DNA from: Nitrospirota bacterium
GTDB lineage: Bacteria; Nitrospirota_A; Leptospirillia; Leptospirillales; Leptospirillaceae
NCBI GenBank assembly: GCA_021838585.1
Contig: JAKCDE010000003.1
Coordinates: 1 to 64,000, forward strand
Length of the DNA stretch: 64,000 nucleotides
Reading direction: 5' to 3'
Shown here: positions 33,550 to 43,627 of the stretch, in pieces
Numbering within the stretch: the stretch's first letter is position 1
Layout: every line of letters begins with the position of its first letter
Program-made: the position numbers and the translations under genes
Notes under the pieces: model-generated
The model's input: the letters and a program-made list of their open reading frames with translations, nothing else
Told to the model about the DNA's origin: nothing
Databases searched by the model: none

Positions 33550-33604
33550 CGTTTTCTTCCCCCCTTTCGCATTTTAATTATGAAAAATACAACGTCCATC
33601 GGGG

Positions 33605-33633
33605 AAATTACACTGAACCGACCGATCTGTCAA
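33605..33633 (-). promoter_or_regulatory. Promoter of hup
   Basis: On the minus strand TTGACA (33633-33628, perfect), 17 bases, TAATTT (33610-33605). The leader to the ATG at 33549 is about 50 bases. Confidence 0.65.
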
Positions 33634-33722
33634 GCGTCCTGACCAGAAATCACAGAATTTTTTGATCAAACCCAAGATTCAAAAAAGGAATAAAATTATA
33701 TTTAAATAATATTAACATGCAT

Positions 33723-34277
33723 TTAGCAACAATCTCCATTTTCAGGACCTCGTTCCCCTTCCGTGATCGATTTCATCTTGCTGCGGAAGGTCGTCCGACT
33801 GATCCCCAGGATACGGGAGGCCTTGTGCTGGTTTCCTTCGGTCACGTCGAGAGCGGTCGGGATGAGCATCCGGTCCAGAAGGTCGGAAAAGAAGGAATAG
33901 GCCGAGTCCGATTCCTTCAGACTCGACACCGCCTTCAGGTACTGCCGGCACTTGGTGTGGAGAAGGTGTTCGATCCCCACCGCCTGGGAGAGAGGTTCGC
34001 GAAGATAAAGAAATTCCGTGAGGGCCTCAAGGAGCGCCTCCCCCTCCCCGCAGAGGATGATCCGGAAATGACGGTCCGACAGATCGACCGACGGAATGGT
34101 TCCCCGATCGATGAGAAGGAGCCGACAGTCGGGAGAGACCCCCTCCCACCCCTTCCAGGAATCCCGGACAAGAATTTCGAGAGGCCAGTGAAGAACGGTC
34201 CTTGATATCTGCTCCGCCAAGCCGGCATTCTGCGTAAAAAGGAGTCCCTCCCTGATCGGAGTCCCCCCGTCTGTCAC
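33723..34277 (-). CDS. Fis-type helix-turn-helix regulator with a degenerate receiver-like N-terminus
   Basis: 184 residues. The C-terminal 40 residues ([31 protein letters not shown]) are a Fis-type helix-turn-helix like the end of NtrC-family activators. The N-terminal half ([46 protein letters not shown]) looks like a degenerate response-regulator domain, but there is no AAA+ domain. It therefore cannot itself drive sigma-54 transcription. The GTG start overlaps the clpB stop (GTGA), placing it at the end of the chaperone operon, where it could be a nucleoid or stress regulator. Confidence 0.75.
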   Translation of the reverse strand: MTDGGTPIREGLLFTQNAGLAEQISRTVLHWPLEILVRDSWKGWEGVSPDCRLLLIDRGTIPSVDLSDRHFRIILCGEGEALLEALTEFLYLREPLSQAVGIEHLLHTKCRQYLKAVSSLKESDSAYSFFSDLLDRMLIPTALDVTEGNQHKASRILGISRTTFRSKMKSITEGERGPENGDCC

Positions 34278-36880
34278 GAACTCTCTCCGGACACAGCCGC
34301 CGAATTGAACAGGAAATTCGCCCCGTCCCAGTCGACTTCGATTGTTCCACCCTTCTGGACGGTCCGGGCCAGGATCTGCTGGGCCAGCGGATTCATGATG
34401 GCCTGCTGGATCGCCCGCTTGAGTGGCCGGGCTCCGAAGACCGGATCGAATCCGACCTGAGCCAGCTCTTCCCGGGCCCGGTCGGTCAGGGCAAGAACGA
34501 TATTCTGGTCCTTGAGCCGCTTGTTGATCGACGAAAGCTGGATGTCGACGATCTGCATGATTTCGGCCATGGTGAGGGGATGGAAGAGAATGATCTCGTC
34601 GATCCGGTTCAGAAACTCCGGCCGAAGGGAGCGCCCGAGAATCTCCATCACCTTTCGCCGCACCTCGGCCTCGGGAACCCCGGCCGAATCACGAATGACG
34701 TCAGAGGCGATGTTCGAGGTCATGATGATGACGGTGTTCTTGAAGTCCACCACCCGTCCCTGACCGTCGGTGAGACGCCCGTCGTCCAGAACCTGGAGAA
34801 GCACGTTGAAGACGTCCGGATGGGCCTTTTCCATCTCGTCGAGGAGGATGACCGAATAAGGACGGCGCCGGATGGCCTCCGTCAGCTGCCCCCCCTCCTC
34901 GTAACCGACGTATCCGGGCGGGGCACCGATGAGGCGCGCCACCGAATGCTTCTCCATGTATTCCGACATGTCGATGCGGATCATCGCCTGGTCGTTGTCG
35001 AAGAGGAATTCGGCCAAGCTTTTGGCGAGCTCCGTCTTTCCCACCCCGGTCGGACCCAGGAAGAAAAAGGAACCGAGGGGCCGGTTCGGGTCCTGAATTC
35101 CGGCTCTGGCGCGCCGGATGGCGTTCGACACGGCCACGACCGCCTCCTTCTGGCCCACGACGCGCTGGGAGAGGCGCTCCTCCATCTTCAGAAGCTTCTG
35201 AAGCTCCCCTTCCATCATGCGGGTCACAGGGATCCCGGTCCAGGCCGAAACCACCTGGGCCACATCCTCCTCCGAGACCTCTTCTTTAAGAAGACGGCCT
35301 CCGGTCTGGCTTTCCTTCTCCATCGCGGCCTGGGCCGCATCGAGGGACTTCTGGAGGGTCGGAATCGTCCCGTAGGTGATCTGGGACGCCTTTTCGTACT
35401 GGCCTTCCCGCAATGCGGCGTCGGCATCGAGCTTGGACTGTTCGATCTTTTCCTTGAGCTCGCGGATCTCCTGGATCCGGGCCTTCTCCCCATCCCACTG
35501 CGCCTTCAGGGTCGAAAAGCGCCCTTTGAGCTCCTCGAGCTCGTTTTCGACATCGGCCTTCTTTTTCCGGCTTTCTTCGTCGTCCTCCTTGGAAAGGGCC
35601 ATCTTCTCGATTTCGAGCTGTCGGATCTTGCGGTCCACCTCATCGAGCTCGAGCGGCATGCTGTCGATCGCCACCCGGAGGCGGCTCGCCGACTCGTCGA
35701 TCAGGTCGATGGCCTTGTCCGGAAGGAATCGGCCGGTGATGTAGCGATGGGAGAGAATCGCCGCCGCCACGATTGCCGAGTCCTTGATCCGGACCCCATG
35801 GTGAATCTCGTATTTTTCCTTGAGGCCCCGGAGAATGGCGATCGTGTCGTCGATGGAGGGTTCCCCCACGAAGACGGGCTGGAATCGGCGCTCGAGGGCC
35901 GCGTCTTTTTCGATGTACTGACGGTATTCGTCCAGGGTCGTGGCGCCGATCGCCCGGAGTTCCCCCCGCGCCAGGGCGGGCTTCAGAAGATTGGAGGCGT
36001 CCATGGCCCCTTCGGTCGCCCCCGCCCGGACGATGGTATGGAGCTCGTCAATGAAGAGGATGATCCGTCCCGATGCCGCGCTGATCTCCTTCAGCACGGC
36101 CTTGAGACGCTCCTCAAAGTCCCCCCGGTATTTCGCGCCAGCCAGAAGGGCTCCCAGGTCGAGAGAAAAGATCGTCTTGTCCTTGAGCCCCTCGGGAACG
36201 TCCCCCGCCACGATCCGAAGGGCGAGCCCCTCGACGATGGCCGTCTTTCCGACGCCAGGATCGCCGATCAGGACAGGGTTGTTCTTGGTCCTGCGGGAGA
36301 GGACCTGGATCACGCGCCGGATCTCTTCGTCGCGACCGATGACGGGATCGAGCTTGTTCTGGCGGGCAAGCGCCGTCAGGTCCTTCCCGAATTTTTCGAG
36401 AGCCTGGTAGCGCTCCTCGGGATTCGGATCGGTGACGCGCTGGTTGCCCCGCACCTCGGTGAGAGCCGCAAGGGTCTTTTCCCGGGTCAGCTTGAACGAT
36501 TTGAAAATCCGGCTTTCGGGGCCGGTGCTTTCGGTCATGGCCAGCAGGATGTGTTCGGTGCTGACATAATCGTCCTTGAAGGGACGGGTCTCCTCCAGCG
36601 CCTTGTCGAGCAGGAACGAGAGATTCCTGGAAAGATAGGGCCCCCCGGAACCCCCCTCGACCCTCGGGAGGAGCCCCAGCTGTTCGTCGACCTTTCTGAG
36701 AAGCTCTTCGGGGGAGACCTCCATTTTCAGGAGGATCGCAGGGACAATACCCCCCTCCTGCTCCAGAAGGGCCTTGAGAAGGTGCAGCGGCTCCACCTCG
36801 GTATTGCCTTTCTGTCGCGCCAGATCGACAGCCCTCTGCAATGCTTCCTGAGATTTCTGGGTCAGCTTGTTCACATCCAT
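34274..36880 (-). CDS. clpB: ClpB disaggregase
   Basis: 868 residues, the normal ClpB length. The N domain ([25 protein letters not shown]) is followed by the first AAA+ domain with [14 protein letters not shown] and the [10 protein letters not shown] pore loop. The coiled-coil M domain covers about residues 400-530, and the second AAA+ domain has [14 protein letters not shown] and the YVGYEEGG loop. ClpB with DnaK/DnaJ resolubilises aggregates. It sits behind cbpA and hspR in one operon; no dnaK or grpE is in the window. AGGGAGGA precedes the ATG. Confidence 0.96.
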   Translation of the reverse strand: MDVNKLTQKSQEALQRAVDLARQKGNTEVEPLHLLKALLEQEGGIVPAILLKMEVSPEELLRKVDEQLGLLPRVEGGSGGPYLSRNLSFLLDKALEETRPFKDDYVSTEHILLAMTESTGPESRIFKSFKLTREKTLAALTEVRGNQRVTDPNPEERYQALEKFGKDLTALARQNKLDPVIGRDEEIRRVIQVLSRRTKNNPVLIGDPGVGKTAIVEGLALRIVAGDVPEGLKDKTIFSLDLGALLAGAKYRGDFEERLKAVLKEISAASGRIILFIDELHTIVRAGATEGAMDASNLLKPALARGELRAIGATTLDEYRQYIEKDAALERRFQPVFVGEPSIDDTIAILRGLKEKYEIHHGVRIKDSAIVAAAILSHRYITGRFLPDKAIDLIDESASRLRVAIDSMPLELDEVDRKIRQLEIEKMALSKEDDEESRKKKADVENELEELKGRFSTLKAQWDGEKARIQEIRELKEKIEQSKLDADAALREGQYEKASQITYGTIPTLQKSLDAAQAAMEKESQTGGRLLKEEVSEEDVAQVVSAWTGIPVTRMMEGELQKLLKMEERLSQRVVGQKEAVVAVSNAIRRARAGIQDPNRPLGSFFFLGPTGVGKTELAKSLAEFLFDNDQAMIRIDMSEYMEKHSVARLIGAPPGYVGYEEGGQLTEAIRRRPYSVILLDEMEKAHPDVFNVLLQVLDDGRLTDGQGRVVDFKNTVIIMTSNIASDVIRDSAGVPEAEVRRKVMEILGRSLRPEFLNRIDEIILFHPLTMAEIMQIVDIQLSSINKRLKDQNIVLALTDRAREELAQVGFDPVFGARPLKRAIQQAIMNPLAQQILARTVQKGGTIEVDWDGANFLFNSAAVSGESS

Positions 36881-36935
36881 GGTCGTTCCTCCCTGATCAT
36901 TTCAAGGTTCAGAGTGGTTCCCGCTTTTTGGCATG

Positions 36936-37256
36936 CTATGACGGGTCGTTATCGATGCAGGATTCCGACTGGGAGTCCCGGAAGCGGTTCCGGTGCCAGA
37001 GGAGCTGGTGCCTGAGGCGCAGAATGATTTCGACACCCGCCAGGTTCACGCCCAGTTCCTTCCGGAGAGTCATGATGACCCTTACGCGCTCGATCATTTC
37101 AGGGCGAAGAAAAGGCGCTGCCCCCTCTTTTTCGATCTCGACGAGGCCTTCCCGGACCAGGAGGGACAGGGTTCGCCTGGAGACCGCAAAGGTTTCCGTG
37201 ACCCATTCGACCGGCATGGGCCGGCCCGGGACTTCTGGATATTCTTTCTCAACCAT
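36936..37256 (-). CDS. hspR: MerR-family regulator, HspR-like
   Basis: 106 residues. WVTETFAVSRRTLSLLVREGLVEIEKEGAAPFLRPEMIERVRVIMTLRKELGVNLAGVEIILRLRHQL is a MerR-type winged helix plus dimerisation helix. The position between a DnaJ-like gene and clpB is the classical setting of HspR, which represses chaperone operons with DnaK as co-repressor. I did not find a clear HAIR-type operator (CTTGAGT-N7-ACTCAAG) upstream of the operon, so the binding site here may differ. AAGGAGG lies seven bases before the ATG. Confidence 0.8.
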   Translation of the reverse strand: MVEKEYPEVPGRPMPVEWVTETFAVSRRTLSLLVREGLVEIEKEGAAPFLRPEMIERVRVIMTLRKELGVNLAGVEIILRLRHQLLWHRNRFRDSQSESCIDNDPS

Positions 37257-37304
37257 CGGTCATCCTCCTTGACGACAACGGGAGACGGGACCCTCTTTCC
37301 CGGA

Positions 37305-38174
37305 TCACCGGGTCTTCCATCGGAAGTCCGGCGGATAATGGCTGTCGAGTTCGCGGATGCAGGATTCAAGAGAGTCGGGAACCCGGGGGGGAAGAACCGG
37401 AAGGACCTTGACGAACAGATGTCCTTTTTCATGGTCCACCGGAGAGGCCACCCCTTTTCCCTTCATCCGGAACGTCTGGCCGGCCTTAGTCCCCGGAGGA
37501 ATCTTGAGGCGGGCCTCCCCTTCGAGGGTCGGGACGGTGACCGTTGCCCCGTACAGGAGTTCGGAGAGCTTGACCGGGCAATCGAGGAGAAGGTCCGACC
37601 CCTGTCTCCGGAACAGGAGATCCGGCATAATGTCGTCAATGACCACCCGGACCATACGGGATCGGGAACCGGACCCGACTTGGAGGGTAAAGGCCATTCC
37701 CGCCTCGATTCCGGCAGGAATCCGAAGCGTCACCTGTTCGGGCTTCTTCCCGGAAACGTCGGTCAGGAGGACCGATTTGTCCGCCCCGAGCGCCGCCTCA
37801 CGAAATGTCAGAGTCAGGTGGACCTCCGAGAGGACGGTCCCTCCCCCTCGCCCCATTCCCCCGAACAGGTCCCAAAAATCTCCCATCCCTTCTCCGGAAA
37901 AATCCTCGAAGGGGTGTCCCGTCCCTCCCTGAGAGGCGGCTCTCCCCCGGCCTGCTCCGCCCCCGGAGAGAATCGCGTCGTATTCCTTTCTCTTGTCCTC
38001 GTCCGAAAGAGTCTCGTAGGCTTCGTTGATCTCCTTGAAGCGGAGCTCCGCCTCCTTGTTGTTCGGGTTGACATCGGGGTGGTATTGGCGGGCAAGCTTT
38101 CGATAGGCCTTCTTGATCTCTTCGGAGGTCGCTTTCCGGTCGACTCCGAGACGGTCATAAAAATCCTTTGCCAT
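37305..38174 (-). CDS. cbpA: DnaJ/CbpA-type co-chaperone without zinc finger
   Basis: 289 residues. The J-domain is at 1-70 ([36 protein letters not shown], with the HPD motif), then a Gly/Phe-rich linker (FGGMGRGGG) and two beta-rich substrate domains ([45 protein letters not shown]). The four CXXCXGXG zinc repeats of DnaJ are missing, as in CbpA. It stimulates DnaK. It lies 3 bases after nadB and 48 before hspR. Confidence 0.88.
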   Translation of the reverse strand: MAKDFYDRLGVDRKATSEEIKKAYRKLARQYHPDVNPNNKEAELRFKEINEAYETLSDEDKRKEYDAILSGGGAGRGRAASQGGTGHPFEDFSGEGMGDFWDLFGGMGRGGGTVLSEVHLTLTFREAALGADKSVLLTDVSGKKPEQVTLRIPAGIEAGMAFTLQVGSGSRSRMVRVVIDDIMPDLLFRRQGSDLLLDCPVKLSELLYGATVTVPTLEGEARLKIPPGTKAGQTFRMKGKGVASPVDHEKGHLFVKVLPVLPPRVPDSLESCIRELDSHYPPDFRWKTR

Positions 38175-38177
38175 TCC

Positions 38178-39752
38178 CTATCCTTTTTCTATCTCCCGAA
38201 CCGGGGATCCTGCATTTTCCGGAGACTCGTCAAGAAAAAAGTTCGCGCCCACCCTCGGAGCGACAAGGAGATCGTCAAAAATCTCCCGCGAAAGCTCAAG
38301 GGCGTTCCACAAAAGGACCCCTTCCGTCGTGACCGGGCCTTCCCGCATTCTGGCAAGATAGCCCCTGATCTCCTCCCGGCCGGACTGTACCAGGGAGAGA
38401 AAGCGGACAATTCCTGCCTTTTCCCACAGAATGTTCTGCACCATTTTCATCGTCACCTGTCCGGGAGGAAGCGTCGGAATGACCCGGGGAACGTCCCTCT
38501 CTTCCTCGGAAACCAGACCCAAAGCCCCGTCTCCGATCCGGTCTGATACGATTCCATGGACGACCCTGTGGCCCATGACCAGCGCTTCGAGAAGAGAGTT
38601 GGATGCCAGGCGGTTCGCCCCATGAACCCTGGTGCTCGCCACCTCACCCACGGCATAGAGTCCGGGAAGGGACGTCCTCCCCTCCATATCGCTTTTGATT
38701 CCCCCCATCTGAAAATGGGCGGCCGGGCGGATTGGCGCACGATCCCGTGAGAGGTCGATGCCGACCGACAGACAGTGGTTAAAGACCTGGGGAAACCTCT
38801 CCTTCAGGTAAAGGGCCGGAAGGTGGGTCACCGACAGGTAGAGCGCCGATTCGGGATGGGCGCGGGCTTCGAGCCAGAGGGCCCGGGAGACCACATCCCG
38901 CGGGGCCAGCTCTCCATCCGGATGATACCTGAACAGTATGCGCTCCCCCGCTTCGTTCACCACGTGTCCCCCCTCTCCCCGGAGGGCCTCGGTCAAAAGA
39001 AAGGGAGCCTCTCCCGGAAGGTCGAGAACGGTCGGATGAAACTGGGTGAAGGCCAGGCGTTCAAGTTCCGCTCCTGCCCGATGGCAGACCGCGGCGGCAT
39101 CTCCCACCTGCGATGGGGGATTGGTTGTTCTGGCAAAAAGGGCGCTGAATCCCCCGGTCGCCATAATGGTCGCCTTGGCGACGATCTCCAGCCACTCTTC
39201 CCCGGTTTCATCCATGAAGAGCCCTCCCGCCACCCGGCCGTCGCGTCCTTTGAGGAGCCGGGTCAGGCGGTAAGGGGTCAGAAATGTGAAACGCTCATGG
39301 CCGTGGACGTTTTGAGCCAACGTCTTTAAAATGAGCGATCCAGTCTTGTCTCCTCCCGCATGGACGATCCGTGGACGGGAATGAGCCGCTTCCCGCGTGA
39401 AAAGGATTTCTCCCTTTTCGTTTCTGTCGAAGGGAACCCCGTAGGAGACCAGGGTGGCGAACGCTTCTTCGGCGTCTTCGATCAGGAGACGAACCCTCTC
39501 CTCATCGCAGAGTCCGGCTCCCGCACGGATCGTGTCTTCGACATGGGAGTCGATGGCGTCCCTGTCAAAGCCCCATGGAATCGCGAGCCCTCCCTGGGCG
39601 TAGTAAGAGCTCCCGGAAGAGATCGACCCCCGGGATGCCAGGGCAACACTTCCCAGGGGAAGGAGATCAAGGGCCGTCTGATAACCGGCGATTCCTCCCC
39701 CCACGATTAGAAAATCCGCCGCGATTCTCTTTGGTTTCGGCCCCCCTGTCAT
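38178..39752 (-). CDS. nadB: L-aspartate oxidase NadB
   Basis: 524 residues. The FAD motif FLIVGGGIAGYQTALDLL is followed by GSSYYAQGGLAIPW, HSRPRIVHAGGDKTG (substrate loop), FHPTVL, LTEALRGEGG and GLYAVGEVASTRVHGANRLASNSLLEALV. These are diagnostic of the fumarate-reductase/NadB family and favour NadB. It oxidises L-aspartate to iminoaspartate, the first step of NAD synthesis. I start it at ATG 39752, which overlaps the stop of the upstream lipoprotein gene (ATGA); residues in front of it in the same frame are unlike the family. nadA and nadC are not in the window. Its place in a chaperone operon is unusual. Confidence 0.9.
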   Translation of the reverse strand: MTGGPKPKRIAADFLIVGGGIAGYQTALDLLPLGSVALASRGSISSGSSYYAQGGLAIPWGFDRDAIDSHVEDTIRAGAGLCDEERVRLLIEDAEEAFATLVSYGVPFDRNEKGEILFTREAAHSRPRIVHAGGDKTGSLILKTLAQNVHGHERFTFLTPYRLTRLLKGRDGRVAGGLFMDETGEEWLEIVAKATIMATGGFSALFARTTNPPSQVGDAAAVCHRAGAELERLAFTQFHPTVLDLPGEAPFLLTEALRGEGGHVVNEAGERILFRYHPDGELAPRDVVSRALWLEARAHPESALYLSVTHLPALYLKERFPQVFNHCLSVGIDLSRDRAPIRPAAHFQMGGIKSDMEGRTSLPGLYAVGEVASTRVHGANRLASNSLLEALVMGHRVVHGIVSDRIGDGALGLVSEEERDVPRVIPTLPPGQVTMKMVQNILWEKAGIVRFLSLVQSGREEIRGYLARMREGPVTTEGVLLWNALELSREIFDDLLVAPRVGANFFLDESPENAGSPVREIEKG

Positions 39753-40288
39753 GTTTGCGGGGAAAGCTTCGCAGGAGCAGCCAGGAAGGTGTCGCCCGAA
39801 ATGGATTCGATCCGCGATGGATGGGGGGCCTTCGCCATCGAGACGACAATCCGGCACTCCCCCGTCTGAAAATAGCGTGGGCCGGATCGCGACTTGGGGA
39901 GACCTGTCATCGTCCAATGGGCATGGAAGGTAATCGAATGCGTCGTTGGATCCACCTCTCCGGAATCCATGACCAGGGTCAGGTCCAGCTTCCGGAACAT
40001 TCCGAACAACCGGGTCAGCTGAGCCCGCGTCTCCGGCCGGGTAGCCAGTGGTGAACTCAAATGGGAGACGACATCGTCCACCGACTCCTTGGAATATGCT
40101 CTCTGGATCGACTTCCCAATCTTCCAGGCGGAAACAAGCGACTGCTCATCCGGAGTCAGAGGCTTGACCTCCCCACACCCGGACGCAACCAGGGCCACCG
40201 CAACGACCAAGAGAAGAATCGGCCCGTTGAATTTTCTTCTCAGAACCCCCATGACCCCCCGGGAGATTCGTTTTTTTTCCCCAATCAT
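39749..40288 (-). CDS. Small lipoprotein of unknown function
   Basis: 179 residues from the ATG at 40288. A lipobox is visible: PILLLVVAVALVASGC, with the lipidation Cys in ASGCGE. The mature part has TPDEQSLVSAWKIGKSIQRAYSKESVDDVVSHLS and a beta-rich C-terminal half, resembling small NTF2-like or DUF-type periplasmic lipoproteins. I do not recognise the family. The start is uncertain among GTG 40315, ATG 40288 and ATG 40252. It is the first gene after the strong promoter at 40352-40380 and overlaps nadB by ATGA. Confidence 0.6.
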   Translation of the reverse strand: MIGEKKRISRGVMGVLRRKFNGPILLLVVAVALVASGCGEVKPLTPDEQSLVSAWKIGKSIQRAYSKESVDDVVSHLSSPLATRPETRAQLTRLFGMFRKLDLTLVMDSGEVDPTTHSITFHAHWTMTGLPKSRSGPRYFQTGECRIVVSMAKAPHPSRIESISGDTFLAAPAKLSPQT

Positions 40289-40351
40289 CTTCACCCCAGC
40301 CCTCAATCGAATCACATTTCCGATGGCGCCCTCCCGGGCACACGCGTTGGA

Positions 40352-40380
40352 ATTATAGACCGCCTTCCCCGACAGGTCAA
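40352..40380 (-). promoter_or_regulatory. Strong sigma-70 promoter of the lipoprotein-nadB-cbpA-hspR-clpB operon
   Basis: On the minus strand TTGACC (40380-40375), exactly 17 bases, then consensus TATAAT (40357-40352). It is the best vegetative promoter seen in the window. Confidence 0.7.
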
Positions 40381-40424
40381 AACGCCGCCTTTTGAAAGGC
40401 CTCTTTCCAGACTTGTTTTTCCGT

Positions 40425-40453
40425 TTGTCCGTCCCCCTCGACCATGTTATTCT
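40425..40453 (+). promoter_or_regulatory. Candidate promoter of gltX
   Basis: TTGTCC (40425-40430), 17 bases, TATTCT (40448-40453), about 40 bases ahead of the proposed TTG start. Confidence 0.45.
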
Positions 40454-40501
40454 TATTTAAAATCCATTCCGGAATTCACGCTCAAACCCAGGACTTCCGC
40501 C

Positions 40502-41950
40502 TTGCCCCTGCCCAAAGATTCCTCCATGCGCGTTCGATTCGCTCCCAGCCCGACAGGCCATCTTCATCTGGGAGGAGCCCGAACGGCCCTTTTCAACTTT
40601 CTTCTCGCCCGGCACTACGGGGGAACACTGGTCCTCCGTATCGAGGACACCGACCGGGAACGTTCCACCGAGGAATCCATCGCGGCGATCCTCGAGGGAA
40701 TGGGCTGGCTCGACCTTTCATGGGACGAGGGACCTTTTTACCAGACCGAACGTCTCGACCGGTACCGCGAACTCGCCACGGTTCTTCTTGAAAAAGGTCA
40801 CGCCTACCGGTGCGACTGCCCGCCTGACCTTCTTGAATCAAAGAGGGCGGAGGCCATGAAACAGGGCCTCCCTCCCCGATACGACGGCCGCTGCCGGGAA
40901 CGCTCGGTTTCTCCCGATCGTCCCCATGTTCTCCGTTTTCGCACACCCGACCGTGAACCGATCGTCTTTGACGACCTCATCCGGGGTCCCCTCTCCTTCG
41001 ACAGCGCCGTCTTGGACGATCTGATCATCCTCCGGACCGACGGGGTCCCCACCTACAATTTCGCGGTGGTTGTCGACGATGTCGACATGAAGATCACCCA
41101 CGTTATCCGGGGAGACGACCATATCAACAATACTCCCCGTCAGATCCCAATCTTCAGGGCCCTGGGCGCTCCGCTCCCGGATTTTGCCCATCTTCCCATG
41201 ATCTATGGACCCGATAGAACACGGCTCTCCAAAAGGCACGGAGCCACCTCCGTTATGGCCTACCGCGAGATGGGATTCCTCCCCCAGGCTCTGGTGAATT
41301 ATCTTGTTCGGCTGGGATGGTCCCACAAGGATCAGGAGATCTTTTCCCGGGAGGAACTGATTCAGTACTTCGATCTCGACCATGTCGGCTCATCCCCGTC
41401 TGTCTTCAATCCTGAAAAGCTTCTATGGCTTAACGCCCACTATATCAAGGATACCCCGGGGGCCGATCTTGTTCCTCTTGTCAAAGAAGCGCTCCCGCCC
41501 CTGCCGGATCCCCTTCCCCAGGCCTCTGATCCTGCCCATTGGACGCGGGTGATCGACGAGCTCAAGGGTCGGTCAAAAACGGTGAAAGATCTGGCCCAGT
41601 TCGCCCTTCCTTTTCTGGATCGCTCACGGTCGATTGATCCGGAAGCCCGCAAGAAAGTTCTCACCCCCGCCAACTCCTCTGTCCTGGAGGATCTTTCCCT
41701 CTCCTTTAGGGCCCTTGACGACTGGACGGGAGAATCCCTCCGGAACGTTTTTGCCCAGGTGGGGGAGTCGTTGCACCTGAAACTCGGAGAACTGGCCCAG
41801 CCGGTTCGCGTGGCCATCACCGGGAAAACTGTCAGCCCGGGGATCTTCGAGGTTCTTCTTCTCGCGGGGCGCGAGATCGTCCTTGCCAGGATGGAAGAGG
41901 CTTTGCGGCTTTCTCGGGAACCATTCAACGAAGACGAAACTCACGCTTAA
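40502..41950 (+). CDS. gltX: Glutamyl-tRNA synthetase
   Basis: 482 residues. Class I synthetase motifs are present: PTGHLHLGGARTALFN (HIGH region) and TRLSKRHGATSV (KMSKS region). RIEDTDRERSTEES and DDHINNTPRQI are GluRS-specific, and the C-terminal anticodon-binding helical domain is present. It charges tRNA-Glu; in bacteria lacking GlnRS it may also charge tRNA-Gln, which cannot be decided here. I prefer TTG 40502 as start because AGGA lies eight bases upstream; ATG 40526 (MRVRFAPSPTG) is the alternative and has no ribosome site. HemL, which uses glutamate derived from this charging, is at 51 kb. Confidence 0.94.
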   Translation: MPLPKDSSMRVRFAPSPTGHLHLGGARTALFNFLLARHYGGTLVLRIEDTDRERSTEESIAAILEGMGWLDLSWDEGPFYQTERLDRYRELATVLLEKGHAYRCDCPPDLLESKRAEAMKQGLPPRYDGRCRERSVSPDRPHVLRFRTPDREPIVFDDLIRGPLSFDSAVLDDLIILRTDGVPTYNFAVVVDDVDMKITHVIRGDDHINNTPRQIPIFRALGAPLPDFAHLPMIYGPDRTRLSKRHGATSVMAYREMGFLPQALVNYLVRLGWSHKDQEIFSREELIQYFDLDHVGSSPSVFNPEKLLWLNAHYIKDTPGADLVPLVKEALPPLPDPLPQASDPAHWTRVIDELKGRSKTVKDLAQFALPFLDRSRSIDPEARKKVLTPANSSVLEDLSLSFRALDDWTGESLRNVFAQVGESLHLKLGELAQPVRVAITGKTVSPGIFEVLLLAGREIVLARMEEALRLSREPFNEDETHA

Positions 41951-41966
41951 TGAAGGAAGGTGACCG

Positions 41967-42467
41967 GTGATCGATCCCTCCCCCCATTTGCCCCGACCAG
42001 ACGGTCATATCGAGTTTGTCCAGAGATTAAGAAAAGTCCTTTTGAGGATCGACGACATCATTCATCTGATTGTCGCCGTCTTTCTGATGTCCGGGGCGGT
42101 GATCGTCCTCGTTCATTCGGCCATGGGTCTGACCGATCTCAAGACAGATTCAGTCCTCCAGCTGATAAACGACATGCTATTTGTCGTCATCATTCTCGAG
42201 CTTTTATGGATCATGCTCAGTTATCTTGGCAGAAGGCGTTTCCCGATCGCCTCCTTCATTCTGATCGGGATCATTTCCACCATTCGGCGCATTCTTCTTG
42301 TCGAAGCCCAGTCCTCCTACAAGGAAAGCGAACGATTCGGGGACTTTTCCTACCATTCCCTTCAACTTATTCTCTATGTCGTGATTGTTCTGATACTCGT
42401 TTTCGCTTACAGCATTCTCGTCAAAATCTCCATCGCCAACGAGGCGGAGAACCGGCAGCATGACTGA
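41967..42467 (+). CDS. PsiE-like inner-membrane protein
   Basis: 166 residues with four hydrophobic segments (HLIVAVFLMSGAVIVLVHSAMG, LLFVVIILELLWIMLSYL, PIASFILIGIISTIRRILLV, LQLILYVVIVLILVFAYSIL). The ELLW...RRFPIASFILIGIISTIRRILL core matches the phosphate-starvation-inducible PsiE family. Its molecular role is unknown. The GTG at 41967 has GGAAGGTG upstream. It lies 16 bases after gltX and overlaps the next gene by 8 bases, so it is likely cotranscribed. Confidence 0.7.
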   Translation: MIDPSPHLPRPDGHIEFVQRLRKVLLRIDDIIHLIVAVFLMSGAVIVLVHSAMGLTDLKTDSVLQLINDMLFVVIILELLWIMLSYLGRRRFPIASFILIGIISTIRRILLVEAQSSYKESERFGDFSYHSLQLILYVVIVLILVFAYSILVKISIANEAENRQHD

Positions 42468-43239
42468 AAACTTGCGCCTGAGGCGCTTTAAAGCCATTTC
42501 CCTTGCCACGATGGTCCTCTTTTCGATTTCCGCCTGTGCTTCCTTTTATCACTTTCGCCCCCTGTCTCATCCGGATCCCGAAACGATGCCCATCGTCGAC
42601 AAGATTCCTGGCTCACATCTCACCATTGGAATCCGATCCTTTCATACGGCTCAGGACACCCATGCCCTTTTTGGACATCAGGGACTCTGGCGGGAGCAGG
42701 TAATACCGATCCAGGTCGTCCTTGCAGAAGATGGGGAAAACCTTAAGGCCCAGATTGTCCCTCATTCTGTCTTTCTCTCCCAGCTCAAAAAAAACTATCG
42801 GAACATTTCCCCATCCGAGGCCTTCGATATCGCATGGCAGGCCAATGTTCCCTATCAGAACGTCAAGCAGGTGCTTTACTATACGGGACTCATACTCTTC
42901 ACGATCGTCACTTTGGGCTTAGGATCCATGATCTGGGTCCTTCCTTCTCCCTTCTCGCAACCGACCCCCGCCCAAACCCCTTTTGGACGCGACCTCGCCT
43001 ACAAGGCCTTTCCCATCAAAGCCATCCTTTATTCTCATGGCAAGGCTGGCGGGCTTTTTTACTTCAAATTGCCTTTCAACGAGAAACTTCTCTCCCGAAC
43101 CAAGCTCCTTTTTCAGGTCCAAGAATTCGATCTTGCCGCGAAAACGCCACCCAAATTGATCGATGTTTCCATTCGGCTCGCATCGAAATCCAAATCAAGG
43201 GTGAATCCCCTGATGGAAATTCTCCACGGATTTTTTTGA
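42460..43239 (+). CDS. Putative lipoprotein with an internal membrane segment
   Basis: 259 residues. SLATMVLFSISACAS is a lipobox-like signal with the lipidation Cys at about residue 26. A second hydrophobic stretch (YYTGLILFTIVTLGLGSMIWVLP) lies near residues 140-165. No family is recognised. The ATG at 42460 overlaps the PsiE-like gene by 8 bases, indicating coupled translation. It ends shortly before the convergent por operon. Confidence 0.6.
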   Translation: MTENLRLRRFKAISLATMVLFSISACASFYHFRPLSHPDPETMPIVDKIPGSHLTIGIRSFHTAQDTHALFGHQGLWREQVIPIQVVLAEDGENLKAQIVPHSVFLSQLKKNYRNISPSEAFDIAWQANVPYQNVKQVLYYTGLILFTIVTLGLGSMIWVLPSPFSQPTPAQTPFGRDLAYKAFPIKAILYSHGKAGGLFYFKLPFNEKLLSRTKLLFQVQEFDLAAKTPPKLIDVSIRLASKSKSRVNPLMEILHGFF

Positions 43240-43285
43240 TATGATTTTTTTAGAAATCTGGGAATCGGACCTGGCTAAACGATTG

Positions 43286-43573
43286 TCAATCGAGGAGTTC
43301 GTCTTCCGGATTGTGGGGATTGGGGACTTCGTATAACCGACTGAGATAGTGCCATCCCCAGTCGAGATAGATGGATGCGCTGTCGCGCAGGGCCTGGGAT
43401 GCCACAAAACGGGATTTCAGATCTTCTTCGGAGAGAGGACGCGATGAGGCATCCTGATTGACCGTATCGAGGAGGGCATGGAAGGATTTGATTGACTCTT
43501 CAACTTGTCTGAAGGCCTCAGCAAGGGCATTTTCTTGGGACATTCGCGCTTCGTCAATAAGGTTATTTTTCAT
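43286..43573 (-). CDS. Small acidic protein downstream of porABGD, possible extra subunit
   Basis: 95 residues: helical, acidic, with SQENALAEAFRQVEESIKSFHALLDTV and WGWHYLSRLYEVPNPHNPEDELLD. No cysteines and no known domain. It lies last in the por gene string, 54 bases after porD. A 10-bp hairpin fills that gap, and the ATG at 43573 has no ribosome site; ATG 43543 is an alternative start. Small fifth subunits are known in 2-oxoglutarate:ferredoxin oxidoreductases of some autotrophs, so it may be that subunit, but I cannot confirm this. Confidence 0.6.
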   Translation of the reverse strand: MKNNLIDEARMSQENALAEAFRQVEESIKSFHALLDTVNQDASSRPLSEEDLKSRFVASQALRDSASIYLDWGWHYLSRLYEVPNPHNPEDELLD

Positions 43574-43585
43574 AGGGGATAGAGT

Positions 43586-43614
43586 GGGGGTGAAGAAAGA
43601 AATCCTTCACCCCC
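43586..43614 (-). terminator. Hairpin between porD and the small downstream gene
   Basis: GGGGGTGAAG (43586-43595) and CTTCACCCCC (43605-43614) form a perfect 10-bp stem with a 9-base loop. No U-run follows on the minus strand. It could attenuate transcription or protect the porABGD mRNA from 3' decay. Confidence 0.5.
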
Positions 43615-43627
43615 GCCTTTCTTCAGG

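Noticed and set aside
34580..37015. Long plus-strand frame (811 codons) opposite clpB
   Set aside because: Antisense to a fully conserved clpB; no family-like sequence and no ribosome site.
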